Shown here in pieces: positions 8,316-16,789 of a DNA stretch of 64,000 nucleotides. The notes below the pieces were generated by a model. That model made no database searches. It worked only from the letters and a program-made list of their open reading frames with translations, and was not told where the DNA came from. Where the stretch lies: assembly GCA_949524905.1 (NCBI GenBank), contig CATINC010000007.1, forward strand, positions 186,001 to 250,000, in the 5' to 3' direction. Origin of the DNA: Opitutia bacterium UBA7350. GTDB lineage: Bacteria > Verrucomicrobiota > Verrucomicrobiia > Opitutales > Coraliomargaritaceae. Made by a program: the position numbers and the translations under genes. Position 1 is the stretch's first letter; every line of letters starts with the position of its first letter.

Positions 8316-9299
8316 TTACAGTTTTATGGAGACTATGGATTGATCAGGTTCAAAATAATCATTGTAAATCCCAACACCAATTTCAACAGAAGAGGTGGTT
8401 ACGATGGAATCACCCGTAAGTTCGGATTGCGTGATAATAATCATTGGAACAACAACCCCTTTGTGCTCAGCGTATTCTTTAAGAAAGACACGATTCACGA
8501 TTATATTATTTTTAACATATTCGTATTGATGAACACGATGATCCACGCTTGATAGGTAAAAGACGTAATGCGAATCCATCCCTATGGGTTGCACGCGTAA
8601 TTTATAATGTAATGTGCCTTCAATGGTGGCTAATCCAAGTAACTGAATCGCAGCATCTTCTTGCCAAAACTTTATAAGTGGTGGAAGCACACCGGTCTCG
8701 GCATAGAGTTCATCAGCATCATCCTTTGAAAGGGCCTCTTTTTGGATATCCAATTCACCCACGAGTCGCATAGCGGACCAAGCAGCCAGCCCGTCGTGGC
8801 CACGAATCACCTGTATTTTCGCATTATTGTCTTTATGGGCAGGTAGGGTGACGGTCGCGCGTACGAGATGGGGTTTCTTCTTAACAACGACTAATGGGAA
8901 ATTTTTATTATCACGTGTTATAATTCCGCGAGTGCAGATACTTTCGACTTGATTCCAGTTCCTCCACCCACCCATGGCATCCATGTGGTGCATGAGTAAT
9001 TTCTGCAAGTTTTCTAGGTTTGGGATTTGCTGTGATTCAGCTACCTCAATGGGCACTGTAAGACTGCCCAGTGGCTTACTAAGGGCGCTTGATGGCGTCG
9101 CTTGGAAAGAAAAATCATTCTCTAAAACCGAAAACGCCTCAGCTTCCGCCTCTAAACCTAAGGAGTCAACGGGTTCACTATTTTTGGTCAACAGATACAA
9201 AGATAGGTTTATTAGGGTAGCTAGACCAACAGCCAATACGGCTAAAGGCAGCAGTCGCTTTGGAAAATTTTTTTTTCGCCTTGAGGAAAGGTTTCGCAT
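8316..9299 (-). CDS. LolA-like envelope protein with N-terminal anchor
   Basis: 327 residues. A basic N-terminus (RRKKNFPKR) precedes a single membrane helix at about 15-37, then a linker, then a domain from about 92 resembling the LolA/outer-membrane-lipoprotein-sorting fold. That domain holds MHHMDAMGGWRNWNQVESIC, KKKPHLVRATVTLP, a RGHDGLAAW strand-turn, and a C-terminal beta series ending EPDQSIVSIKL. This fold binds acyl chains or lipoproteins in an open beta-barrel, so a periplasmic role in moving lipid or lipoprotein is possible. It faces the PhoBR-like genes divergently across a 550-base gap. Confidence 0.6.
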   Translation of the reverse strand: MRNLSSRRKKNFPKRLLPLAVLAVGLATLINLSLYLLTKNSEPVDSLGLEAEAEAFSVLENDFSFQATPSSALSKPLGSLTVPIEVAESQQIPNLENLQKLLMHHMDAMGGWRNWNQVESICTRGIITRDNKNFPLVVVKKKPHLVRATVTLPAHKDNNAKIQVIRGHDGLAAWSAMRLVGELDIQKEALSKDDADELYAETGVLPPLIKFWQEDAAIQLLGLATIEGTLHYKLRVQPIGMDSHYVFYLSSVDHRVHQYEYVKNNIIVNRVFLKEYAEHKGVVVPMIIITQSELTGDSIVTTSSVEIGVGIYNDYFEPDQSIVSIKL

Positions 9300-9316
9300 C
9301 GTAAAAGAGAGGCTTC

Positions 9317-9346
9317 TATATATGTGTTTTCCAAGCTGACTGACAA
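9317..9346 (-). promoter_or_regulatory. Sigma-70-type promoter of the LolA-like gene
   Basis: On the minus strand TTGTCA (9346-9341), an 18-base spacer and TATATA (9322-9317) precede the ATG at 9299 by 17 bases. This matches the sigma-70 consensus well. No Shine-Dalgarno sequence lies in the short leader. Confidence 0.45.
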
Positions 9347-9677
9347 TTTTGAAAACGCCGAAATGGGTTAAGTTTGCATGCCAATGTCACAGTTTATAGC
9401 TGCATGATTCATTACGGTTAATGGGGTGTTACGAATTATATTCTGCTGCGCAGAAAAGCACCAAAAATGTAATGCAATTTGATGGTTCGTATTTTATGTA
9501 ATTAAAATTTTCTGGAGATGGAGGTAATGTGCTGCTAGGCACGCTATAAGGATGCTTTATGGAGCCCAATAAAGAGGCGGGACAAAGCTAATGAAGGACT
9601 CGATTTTTTTCGCAATTTGGACTATCCGTATGGCGAATACATCTTCCCATGAAAATGGGTTTAGACCTAGCGTATTT

Positions 9678-9693
9678 GTAACGTTGACGTTAC
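9678..9693. promoter_or_regulatory. Inverted repeat GTAACGT-TG-ACGTTAC upstream of phoB
   Basis: A perfect 7-base inverted repeat with a 2-base centre. It also contains TGTAAC (9677) and CGTTAC (9688) 11 bp apart, so it could be a variant of the Pho-box-like sites and mediate autoregulation of the response regulator that starts 160 bases downstream. Confidence 0.35.
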
Positions 9694-9852
9694 GCCAGTA
9701 TGGCAGTTTGGTGAAATTAAAAAAAACAGCGGGTAAAATTTGTAAGCTGCAGGTTTATAGTGACTTATGCCGGCAAATAAATTGGACGGACTTCACCTGC
9801 GTGACGCTTTCTGCTGGTCTTGGGGCTAAAAATGTTAATTGTCTAGTCACAA

Positions 9853-10554
9853 ATGAGTCTTGATAAATCATACCGTATACTGGTCGTTGATGATGAACCC
9901 GACGTAACGGAGTTGCTTAAATACAAGTTCGAGCAGGAAGGTTACATTTGTGATGCCTTGAATGACCCACTTGATTTCGTGGGTCAAATCCGAGAATTGC
10001 GGCCGGATTTAATTATTTTTGATATCATGATGCCGGAATTGAACGGCTTGCAACTTTGTCGTATTGTGCGCTCAGATCCGGTCATCAAACATACACCAAT
10101 TATTCTACTAACCGCACGTGGCGAAACAGAGGATCGAGTCAAGGGACTAGAGACAGGTGCAGATGATTATGTTTCCAAGCCATTTAACACAAAGGAATTA
10201 TTGCTTCGGGTTAAAAATTTATTGAACCGCAATTCATTACCCGCTTCCAATGAAACTGTAAGCAGGATTGAAAACAGCGGGGTGATTATAGATTCAGAAT
10301 TACATCAATTGACCGTAGATGGTCAGGCAATCGCTTTAACCGCTACGGAGTTTCGCTTACTAAAGCTCCTCATGGAGCGTAAGGGAAGGGTGCAGTCGCG
10401 CGAAAATCTGCTTCTAAATGTTTGGCATTATGACAGTGATATGGAGACGCGCACGGTGGATACGCACATACGTCGTTTGCGAGAGAAGCTTGGAGTTTAT
10501 GCAAATATGATTGAAACAGTGCGTGGTGTAGGCTATCGGGTAGTGGATATTTAG
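9853..10554 (+). CDS. phoB: OmpR/PhoB-family response regulator
   Basis: 233 residues. An N-terminal receiver (about 7-125) has the acidic pair D13-D14, phospho-acceptor D57 (LIIFDIMMPELNG), T87 and K109 (DDYVSKPF). A C-terminal winged-helix transcriptional domain (about 140-232) contains LTATEFRLLKLLMERKGRV, RTVDTHIRRLREKLG and VRGVGYRV. It is followed with no gap by a PhoR-like kinase (TAG then ATG). The PhoB label rests on family similarity, the PAS-containing partner kinase and the Pho-box-like repeats in the neighbouring island; other OmpR-family members cannot be excluded. The start lacks a Shine-Dalgarno sequence. Confidence 0.8.
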   Translation: MSLDKSYRILVVDDEPDVTELLKYKFEQEGYICDALNDPLDFVGQIRELRPDLIIFDIMMPELNGLQLCRIVRSDPVIKHTPIILLTARGETEDRVKGLETGADDYVSKPFNTKELLLRVKNLLNRNSLPASNETVSRIENSGVIIDSELHQLTVDGQAIALTATEFRLLKLLMERKGRVQSRENLLLNVWHYDSDMETRTVDTHIRRLREKLGVYANMIETVRGVGYRVVDI

Positions 10555-11850
10555 ATGCTTTTTTTTCTACTACTGCTCTGCCTTGGGCTGACTTTGTTTT
10601 TTTGGTTTCTGATGTTGGGGATTCGCCGCCGGATTAAGCAATTGGAAGTATCTCTTTCGGAAAAACGTCGCTTGCTTTATGATGAATCTAGCGGGTGGAT
10701 CAAATTTCTTGGGCTCGAATCATTGGTGCATACGAGCAACCAATTGGTAGATAAATTGGGTTCGCAGGCAGTTGAAGATACCGGGCGTCTAAATCAAGTT
10801 AAGCCGACTCTAGGAGCGATACAGGAAGCGGTCCTGATCTTTGATTCTGCGCGACGCATTGAATTTGCAAACGAGCCCGCACAAAAACTTTTCCCGCAAA
10901 GTGGAGCGATGAAAGGGGCTCGCTTGGAGTCGATTTTGCGCTCAAGCAGCTTCTTGCAATTCTTGGATGCCTATCGCGAAAATAAACAATTAAAACGAAT
11001 GCAGGTTAGTCTGGAGTCAAGGGGGGATTTGCTATGGTTTGAGGCGTCTTGCACAGAACTCAAGGGGCTTTCAGATGAGGAATCGATCTCAACGCTTCTA
11101 GTGCTGCATGATATCACCCGCTTAAAAAGCCTAGAAGAGATCCGACGGGAATTTGTCGCCAATGTTTCACATGAACTGCGCACGCCTCTTACCATAATTA
11201 AAGGTTTCGCAGAAACACTTGCAGAGGACGAAGCCTCCCTTGATCGCAAAGAGCAGAACCGCTTCATTCATAAAATTGTGGACAATGCCCAACGCTTGCA
11301 TGTCTTGGTGGAAGATCTTATGTCGCTCTCTCGCCTTGAGTCTCGACCCGACTCATTTGAACGCACCGAGGCTTCACTTGAGCAACTACTTCGGGAAACG
11401 ATCGAGAATAATGAGGGGCGACTCAATCTATCAGAACAGGTTATCGTCTTGGAGATGGATCCGCAAATCAAGCCCTTTGGCTTTGATCCTTATCGCATAC
11501 ATCAAGTCTTGGATAATTTGGTTGAGAATGTCTTTCGCTATGCCCCAGAGTTTTCGCGACTGGTCTTGCGAGCCCATTTAGATGCCTCTTCAGAATACGT
11601 CGAGTGTAGCGTTAAGGATGATGGTCCAGGAATCCCAGAGAAGGATTTGCCACATATCTTTGAACGCTTTTATCGTGTTGATAAGGGACGCTCGCGCGAA
11701 CGTGGTGGAACTGGGTTGGGCTTAAGCATCATGAAGCACATCGTGCAATTACATGGAGGGTCCGTCGCGGTGGATAGCGTCTTAGGAGAAGGAACCTGCA
11801 TTCACTTCACTTTGCCTTACAAGCCGGCGCCAGAAGTGCCTATTGCTTGA
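10555..11850 (+). CDS. phoR: PhoR-like sensor histidine kinase
   Basis: 431 residues. One hydrophobic N-terminal helix (about 2-22) followed by RRR anchors it in the inner membrane. A coiled region comes next, then a PAS domain (about 86-190, with [19 protein letters not shown]). The dimerisation/phospho-acceptor domain carries H206 in [19 protein letters not shown]. The ATPase domain has N-box [13 protein letters not shown]1 [10 protein letters not shown]-box [11 protein letters not shown] and G2 [10 protein letters not shown]. The absence of a periplasmic sensor loop matches PhoR proteins, which sense phosphate through the Pst-PhoU complex (not in this window). It starts immediately after phoB, and its end overlaps the TTG candidate start of trmB. 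Confidence 0.85.
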   Translation: MLFFLLLLCLGLTLFFWFLMLGIRRRIKQLEVSLSEKRRLLYDESSGWIKFLGLESLVHTSNQLVDKLGSQAVEDTGRLNQVKPTLGAIQEAVLIFDSARRIEFANEPAQKLFPQSGAMKGARLESILRSSSFLQFLDAYRENKQLKRMQVSLESRGDLLWFEASCTELKGLSDEESISTLLVLHDITRLKSLEEIRREFVANVSHELRTPLTIIKGFAETLAEDEASLDRKEQNRFIHKIVDNAQRLHVLVEDLMSLSRLESRPDSFERTEASLEQLLRETIENNEGRLNLSEQVIVLEMDPQIKPFGFDPYRIHQVLDNLVENVFRYAPEFSRLVLRAHLDASSEYVECSVKDDGPGIPEKDLPHIFERFYRVDKGRSRERGGTGLGLSIMKHIVQLHGGSVAVDSVLGEGTCIHFTLPYKPAPEVPIA

Positions 11851-11881
11851 CCTTGGGCGACATGCGAGTGCATCTTGCCGT

Positions 11882-12478
11882 ATGGAGTTGAGCGCAGGAC
11901 ATGCTCGGGAACTGGCGAAACAGGCGGCCCGCAAGGACACCTTGCGCGAAGATTGTTTGCGCGCCTTGGACGGAGTGGAGCGGATCGTTTTTGAGGCGGG
12001 CTGTGGCCATGGGCATTGGTTGACGGCCTATGCAGCGGCTCATCCAGAGCAGTGCTGCGTGGGAATCGATCTGATTGCCCGCCGCATTCGCAAAGCCCAG
12101 GAGAAATGCTCAAAGCGAAATTTACCAAACCTACACTTTTTTAAGGCCGAATTGGGCGAATTTTTGGAAATACTCGCGCCATCACTGCGCTTTGAAATGA
12201 CAATCTTGTTATTTCCGGATCCTTGGCCGAAAGTGCGGCACCATCGGCGCCGGATGGTTCAAACTGCCTTTCTGGATAAATTGGCAGAGCGGACCTACTC
12301 GGGCGGATGCTTCTGTTTTCGCTCCGATGACCGCACCTATTTTGATTGGACCACGGAACATCTACAAATGCACCCAGAGTGGGGCATCGATCCTACGGGC
12401 GACTGGCCATACGAAAGGGAGACCTACTTTCAGAAGATGATGGCGCAGTATTATTCGGTCCTAGCCTACCGCCGATAG
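11882..12478 (+). CDS. trmB: tRNA (guanine-N7-)-methyltransferase
   Basis: Methylates G46 of tRNA with S-adenosylmethionine. The SAM-binding motif is [19 protein letters not shown], followed by the acidic strand [14 protein letters not shown]. The family signature [19 protein letters not shown] holds the catalytic Asp and tRNA-contacting basics, and YERETYFQ is near the end. The ATG at 11882 gives 198 residues; an in-frame TTG at 11843 overlapping phoR by 8 bases would add 13. It is tail-to-tail with the small membrane protein at 12480 and probably co-transcribed with phoBR. Confidence 0.88.
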   Translation: MELSAGHARELAKQAARKDTLREDCLRALDGVERIVFEAGCGHGHWLTAYAAAHPEQCCVGIDLIARRIRKAQEKCSKRNLPNLHFFKAELGEFLEILAPSLRFEMTILLFPDPWPKVRHHRRRMVQTAFLDKLAERTYSGGCFCFRSDDRTYFDWTTEHLQMHPEWGIDPTGDWPYERETYFQKMMAQYYSVLAYRR

Positions 12479-12479
12479 T

Positions 12480-12704
12480 TTAGCCTAGATCGAGCCAAAA
12501 TATTAAGCCAAGTTGCGTTATGAGTGCTGCTGATAAAAGGGCATAGCTGAACCACATAAAATAATCGGTGGCAAATGAGCGACCCTTGGGTAAAGGCGCG
12601 CCTCTGTGGTTAGCTGACTCAGGCTCTGGGGCTTCCGAAAGAAAGCCGCCCTTACGATCGCGTAAATGCGTAATTTGCTCGGTTAGATTTTTAGGAGACG
12701 CCAT
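12480..12704 (-). CDS. Small protein with a C-terminal membrane helix
   Basis: 74 residues: a polar N-terminal half containing GRSFATDYFMWF, then one hydrophobic helix (about 51-72, SYALLSAALITQLGLIFWLD). It ends one base after the trmB stop, a tight convergent arrangement that favours a real gene. It lies in front of the ATP synthase operon, where AtpZ/AtpI-like small membrane proteins are usual, but it is on the opposite strand and has only one helix, so I do not assign it to that family. Overlapping plus-strand frames look worse. Function unknown. Confidence 0.45.
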   Translation of the reverse strand: MASPKNLTEQITHLRDRKGGFLSEAPEPESANHRGAPLPKGRSFATDYFMWFSYALLSAALITQLGLIFWLDLG

Positions 12705-12890
12705 AATAATTACTATGTCTCACGTTTTTCAATCGATCAAGCGCAGATGCGACCAAAAGATTGTAATAAAGCCAATAAGTATTACTAATGTCGCAAAGTC
12801 ATTTTACATTACGTTGTTGACTGCCAAAGGGAATTGGGGCATCTCATTCGCTTTCAATATTGTGGTCATTACAATCATTACGTGCTCCCT

Positions 12891-13733
12891 GTGAACAAGC
12901 ACACCATTTCATTTTTCGGATTTCTAGCGACTTCAGCCTCGCTCAATGCGGCGGAGGGTTCCGTGAGTCCTGGTGCCTATAAATTAACAGAAATTTTTGG
13001 GCTACCGATAACGAACACAATTCTCACCACTTGGGCGGTCTCGATTTTGTTCATTGTGGCGATTCGGCTAACCGTTGGAAAACCCAAGCTTATTCCCGGG
13101 AAGGGACAGGCCGTCATTGAAAACCTTATTGCGGGGCTCCGTGAATTATTTGAACCCATCCTTGGCAAAAAAGCCTTTCCAATGGCCTTCCCCTTACTAA
13201 TTGGGTTTTTTGTATTTATCTTGATCCATAACTGGAGCGGACTGATTCCCGGAGTGGGGGTTTTTGGCCATTACGATGATGGGGACTTTAAATATTGGAT
13301 GCGGCCTGCGAACTCAGACTTAAACGCTACTTTAGGCATGGCGCTTATTGCTACACTCGCATGGCTGTATATTAGTTTAAAAATTGCCGGCCCGAAGTTT
13401 TTTATCTGGGAACTTTTCGGTAATAAAGCAGATAAAAAAGAAACCCCATCGGCAATATACGCTTTTTTGATCCCGATTTTTTTAGGCGTGGGGCTCATTG
13501 AAATCGTCTCAATCTGTTTCCGACCTATTTCACTTTCTTTCCGCCTCTATGGTAATGTCTACGGTGGGGAAAGTCTCCTCACCAGTATGACCGCTAAAGC
13601 ACCCTTTGTCGTTCCGGCAGTCTTCTATTTTTATGAAGTGCTCGTGGGCGTTGTACAGGCGCTTATTTTCACCATGCTAGTAGCGATTTACATCGGGCTA
13701 ATGACGAATCACGACGAAGACCACGCGCATTAA
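12891..13733 (+). CDS. atpB: ATP synthase Fo subunit a
   Basis: Membrane stator subunit with the proton half-channels. From the GTG at 12891 it is 280 residues; the open frame reaches 12834, but the extra part ([10 protein letters not shown]...) is not family-like. After the start, a hydrophobic stretch ending in SASLNAAEG looks like a cleavable signal peptide, as in several Bacteroidota and PVC subunits a. Five to six membrane helices follow, with the conserved Arg in [17 protein letters not shown] and the ending [19 protein letters not shown]. It heads the complete atpBEFHAGDC operon. No clear promoter was found in the 186 A/T-rich bases before it. Confidence 0.93.
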   Translation: MNKHTISFFGFLATSASLNAAEGSVSPGAYKLTEIFGLPITNTILTTWAVSILFIVAIRLTVGKPKLIPGKGQAVIENLIAGLRELFEPILGKKAFPMAFPLLIGFFVFILIHNWSGLIPGVGVFGHYDDGDFKYWMRPANSDLNATLGMALIATLAWLYISLKIAGPKFFIWELFGNKADKKETPSAIYAFLIPIFLGVGLIEIVSICFRPISLSFRLYGNVYGGESLLTSMTAKAPFVVPAVFYFYEVLVGVVQALIFTMLVAIYIGLMTNHDEDHAH

Positions 13734-13813
13734 TCAAATTTTCTCCGACCACGACCATGTAGCAAGCCGTGGGTGGCGCAGAAACCAACTAAAATAAACA
13801 ACCCAGACAAAAA

Positions 13814-14023
13814 ATGATCATCAACATCCTCGCAGAAGTTACCGGCAATGTTCATGTTGCTGCCGCCGCCCTCGGTGTGCCGCTCGGCATTGGACTCATC
13901 GGCCTTGGGGCCTCGCAGTCAGTAGGCCGCAATCCTGAAGCGGCTACCAAGATCTTGGTTCAGTCGATTCTCGCCATGGCGTTCGCCGAAGCGATTATCT
14001 TCTTCGCTATCTTCCTCGGCTAA
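13814..14023 (+). CDS. atpE: ATP synthase Fo subunit c
   Basis: 69-residue proteolipid that forms the rotor ring. Two membrane helices flank the polar loop GRNPEA. The ion-carrying carboxylate is E59 in the second helix ([11 protein letters not shown]). The Gln of Na+-type subunits is not seen in helix one, so proton coupling is expected. The first helix has the small-residue pattern [12 protein letters not shown]. The leader is A-rich (ACAAAAA before ATG) and has no Shine-Dalgarno sequence. Confidence 0.95.
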   Translation: MIINILAEVTGNVHVAAAALGVPLGIGLIGLGASQSVGRNPEAATKILVQSILAMAFAEAIIFFAIFLG

Positions 14024-14040
14024 TTTACCAAGCTTTGAAA

Positions 14041-14069
14041 GCCGGCGACGCTTAATTGAGTCGTCGGCG
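14041..14069 (+). other. Hairpin between atpE and atpF
   Basis: GCCGGCGACG can fold back on CGTCGGC across a 10-base loop with a small bulge. It is not followed by a T-run. Stem-loops flanking atpE in other bacteria help keep subunit c transcript abundant relative to its neighbours; that role here is inferred from position only. Confidence 0.35.
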
Positions 14070-14095
14070 TTTCAACTTCATTAAAAAAAGCTCCC

Positions 14096-14743
14096 ATGAA
14101 GGCACTTATATTATCTTTCCTCCTCATTTGCTTTAATCCTTTCTCGCTCTTTGCTGAAAAGGTGCCCCATGCCGGCGCACATGAGACCATGGAGCAAATC
14201 CTCGGAGAAACGCCACCAGATGGAAGTATCCTTGATACCTTCCGTGAAATCTTCAAAAAATTCGACGTTACTTGGCCGACTCTCATTGCGCAGATGGTGA
14301 ACTTCCTGCTGGTCGCTTTGGTGCTCTATAAATTTGCAGTTAAGCCCGTGATGGCGACGCTGGATGAACGTCAGCAGAAAATTGCAGAGGGACTGCAATA
14401 TGCTGAGGAAATGAAGGAGCAGCTCGCGGCCACTGAACGCGCGCGTGCAGCCAAGGTGCAAGAAGCAGTCGCGGAAGCACAACGTATTTTAAGCGAGACT
14501 CGAGAACAGGCGAAGCAAATGATTGAGGTCAAAACCCAAGAAGCCGCTGCTCAAGCCGAAGCCATCATTCGCAAGGCCAGTGAGGCGACTGAACTGGAAC
14601 GACGTAAAATGCTTTCAGAAGTCCGTCAGGAAGTAGCTCGTTTGGTGGTCGATACTTCCGCCAAGGTATTGACACGTGAGCTCAGCGCAGATGAAAAGGT
14701 CTCTTATTCTAATGCGGCTGCCAAGGAACTCACAGAGAGCTAA
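14096..14743 (+). CDS. atpF: ATP synthase Fo subunit b
   Basis: Peripheral stalk subunit of 215 residues, longer than the usual 160. It begins with a signal-peptide-like stretch ([20 protein letters not shown]) and a spacer of about 35 residues. The real membrane helix follows ([21 protein letters not shown], about 60-80), then a long charged coiled coil (EERQQ to [18 protein letters not shown]). The conserved helix-to-stalk junction [14 protein letters not shown] is intact. The extra N-terminal signal may be cleaved or may act as a second anchor. Confidence 0.92.
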   Translation: MKALILSFLLICFNPFSLFAEKVPHAGAHETMEQILGETPPDGSILDTFREIFKKFDVTWPTLIAQMVNFLLVALVLYKFAVKPVMATLDERQQKIAEGLQYAEEMKEQLAATERARAAKVQEAVAEAQRILSETREQAKQMIEVKTQEAAAQAEAIIRKASEATELERRKMLSEVRQEVARLVVDTSAKVLTRELSADEKVSYSNAAAKELTES

Positions 14744-14766
14744 ACAAGAGCCCTTAAACAATTTTC

Positions 14767-15165
14767 ATGCAACGCCACCAGAAAGTTATCCAACTCGCCA
14801 AGAAGATGGTGCTGCTGTCGAAAGACCGCGAAGGCGTCATCACGGAATCACGGGTAGGGGAGGTGCTTGCAGGTTTGCGCCAAGTGCAGCCACCCCACCA
14901 TCTTTTGCTCCTAAGAAAATATTGGAGTTACCTACGCCGCGAAATCGCACTACAAACTGCGGAGGTAGCTTCCCCGGCAGCACTATCACCTGAAGCGCTC
15001 GAGGCAATTGCCCAACATTATACCAAAATTTACGATCGACCCATTCAAGCAGTTGCCACTCAAGACGCCTCCCTTATCGCTGGGGTTCGCGTTAGTGTTG
15101 GGGATGACCGCTACGATGCCTCCGTATTAGGGCGCCTCAAGCGTCTCGCTGAGCGCGTTCATTAA
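14767..15165 (+). CDS. atpH: ATP synthase F1 subunit delta, short form
   Basis: Joins the peripheral stalk to the top of F1. Only 132 residues, against about 175-180 usually. The C-terminal half carries the family signature DASLIAGVRVSVGDDRYDASV, followed by GRLKRLAERV. The N-terminal part that normally forms the six-helix bundle is about 75 residues and must be shortened. No upstream in-frame extension is possible without entering atpF, and the ATG is well placed 24 bases after it. Its operon position between b and alpha supports the assignment. Confidence 0.85.
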   Translation: MQRHQKVIQLAKKMVLLSKDREGVITESRVGEVLAGLRQVQPPHHLLLLRKYWSYLRREIALQTAEVASPAALSPEALEAIAQHYTKIYDRPIQAVATQDASLIAGVRVSVGDDRYDASVLGRLKRLAERVH

Positions 15166-15210
15166 TTTACTTTTAAAACAAAAACACATCGCTACACACA
15201 CCTTCTTCCC

Positions 15211-16755
15211 ATGAGCTCAATAGTCGAACAAATTGAAAATGAAATCGCCCAACTAGAAACGGGGGCCATCAAATCCAACACCGGAGCCATCGTCACCATC
15301 GCAGATGGAGTCGCCAAGCTCTCCGGCTTGTCTGGTGTCATGTATAACGAAATGATTGATTTCGGTAATGGAGTTTATGGCCTCGCGCTCAATCTTGAGG
15401 CAGACGAGGTTGGCTGTGTTATTTTGGGAGACTATTCCAAACTTAAAGAGGGCGACGAAGCCAGCACTACCGGCAAGCTCTTATCGGTACCTGTCGGCAA
15501 AGGACTGCTCGGCCGAGTCGTCGATGCGATCGGTAACCCCATCGATGGCAAAGGTCCGGTTGATTCCGAAGAGACTTACCCAGTCGATCAAATTGCACCC
15601 GGAATCATTCCCCGCAAGTCGGTTGATCAACCACTCCAGACCGGCATTATGGCAGTCGATTCCATGATTCCCATCGGGCGCGGTCAACGGGAGCTTATTA
15701 TTGGAGACCGTTCAACGGGCAAGACAACCATTGCGATCGACACCATCATCAATCAGGCTAAAATAAATCGTCAGCACTTGCAAGAAGATGGAACCTTTGA
15801 AGAAGGCTTCCGCCCGGTTTACTCGATCTATGTAGCGGTCGGTCAAAAAAATGCCAATATTGCTCGTACCGTCAACGTGCTGGAGAAATCCGGAGCGATG
15901 GAGTACACCATTATAGTTGCTGCGTCTGCGGCTGATAATCCTGCAAATCAATACATCGCGCCTTTCTCTGGTGCGTCCATGGGAGAATACTTCATGCGCA
16001 ATGGCATGGACGCCCTCATCGTATATGACGACCTTTCAAAGCAAGCAGTCGCCTATCGCCAAATTTCCTTAATTCTCAAGCGCCCCTCGGGTCGGGAAGC
16101 TTATCCCGGAGACGTCTTTTACCTACACAGTCGCCTTCTTGAGCGTTCTGCCCGTGTCAACGAAGACAACGGCAACGGTTCCCTCACCGCTTTGCCCATA
16201 ATCGAAACCCAAGCCGGTGACGTTTCTGCATACATCCCAACTAACGTGATCTCCATCACCGACGGACAGGTATTCCTCGAGACAGACCTCTTTAATCAAG
16301 GCATTCGTCCTGCAATTTCAGTGGGCCTTTCCGTTTCACGGGTGGGTTCTGCCGCGCAGATCAAAGCGATTAAAAAGGTTGCGGGTAAGGTGAAGCTCCA
16401 GCTTGCGCAATTCCGCGAACTTGCTGCTTTTGCTCAGTTTGGCTCCGATCTAGATGCTAAGACCAAAGCTCAGCTTGAGCGCGGTGCTCGCGTGGTTGAG
16501 CTTTTCAAGCAAACTGCTTTCAATCCCATCCCAGTCGAAGTCCAAACCGCACTCATCTGGGGCGCGCAAAACGGTTTCTTTGATAGCGTCGAAACTAAGC
16601 AAGTGGTAACCGCCACTTCGAGCCTTCGCGAATTTTTTGAAACCCGGGGTGCCAAACTCATGGACACCATTCGTGCTGAGAAACAATTAAACGACGCGAT
16701 CGAAGCGGACCTCAAGTCAGCCTTTGAAGAATGGCAATCTTCCTTTTCCGCTTAA
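15211..16755 (+). CDS. atpA: ATP synthase F1 subunit alpha
   Basis: 514 residues, full length. Regulatory nucleotide-binding subunit of F1. Walker A is GDRSTGKT at 165-172; the Walker B region is [19 protein letters not shown]; the signature [17 protein letters not shown] follows. Operon partner of atpG and atpD. It is preceded by a pyrimidine-rich leader (CACCTTCTTCCC) instead of a Shine-Dalgarno sequence. Confidence 0.97.
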   Translation: MSSIVEQIENEIAQLETGAIKSNTGAIVTIADGVAKLSGLSGVMYNEMIDFGNGVYGLALNLEADEVGCVILGDYSKLKEGDEASTTGKLLSVPVGKGLLGRVVDAIGNPIDGKGPVDSEETYPVDQIAPGIIPRKSVDQPLQTGIMAVDSMIPIGRGQRELIIGDRSTGKTTIAIDTIINQAKINRQHLQEDGTFEEGFRPVYSIYVAVGQKNANIARTVNVLEKSGAMEYTIIVAASAADNPANQYIAPFSGASMGEYFMRNGMDALIVYDDLSKQAVAYRQISLILKRPSGREAYPGDVFYLHSRLLERSARVNEDNGNGSLTALPIIETQAGDVSAYIPTNVISITDGQVFLETDLFNQGIRPAISVGLSVSRVGSAAQIKAIKKVAGKVKLQLAQFRELAAFAQFGSDLDAKTKAQLERGARVVELFKQTAFNPIPVEVQTALIWGAQNGFFDSVETKQVVTATSSLREFFETRGAKLMDTIRAEKQLNDAIEADLKSAFEEWQSSFSA

Positions 16756-16789
16756 CGCGACCAAAACCATAAGCGCCTAACATTTCAAG

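Larger units (their letters stand above)
9300..9852. other. Long divergent intergenic region before the response regulator
   Basis: 553 bases between the LolA-like gene and phoB. It contains the promoter at 9317-9346, an AATGTCACAG word near 9383, a GTGTTACG at 9426 and the perfect inverted repeat at 9678-9693. An open frame of 90 codons (ATG 9591 to 9863) overlaps the phoB start by 11 bases. It has no recognisable motif, no ribosome site and no signal sequence; I treat it as unproven, though it could be a leader peptide coupled to phoB. Confidence 0.45.

Noticed and set aside
12568-12894. Plus-strand 108-codon frame before atpB
   Set aside because: Overlaps the better minus-strand ORF and the atpB start, and its residues do not resemble AtpI or AtpZ.
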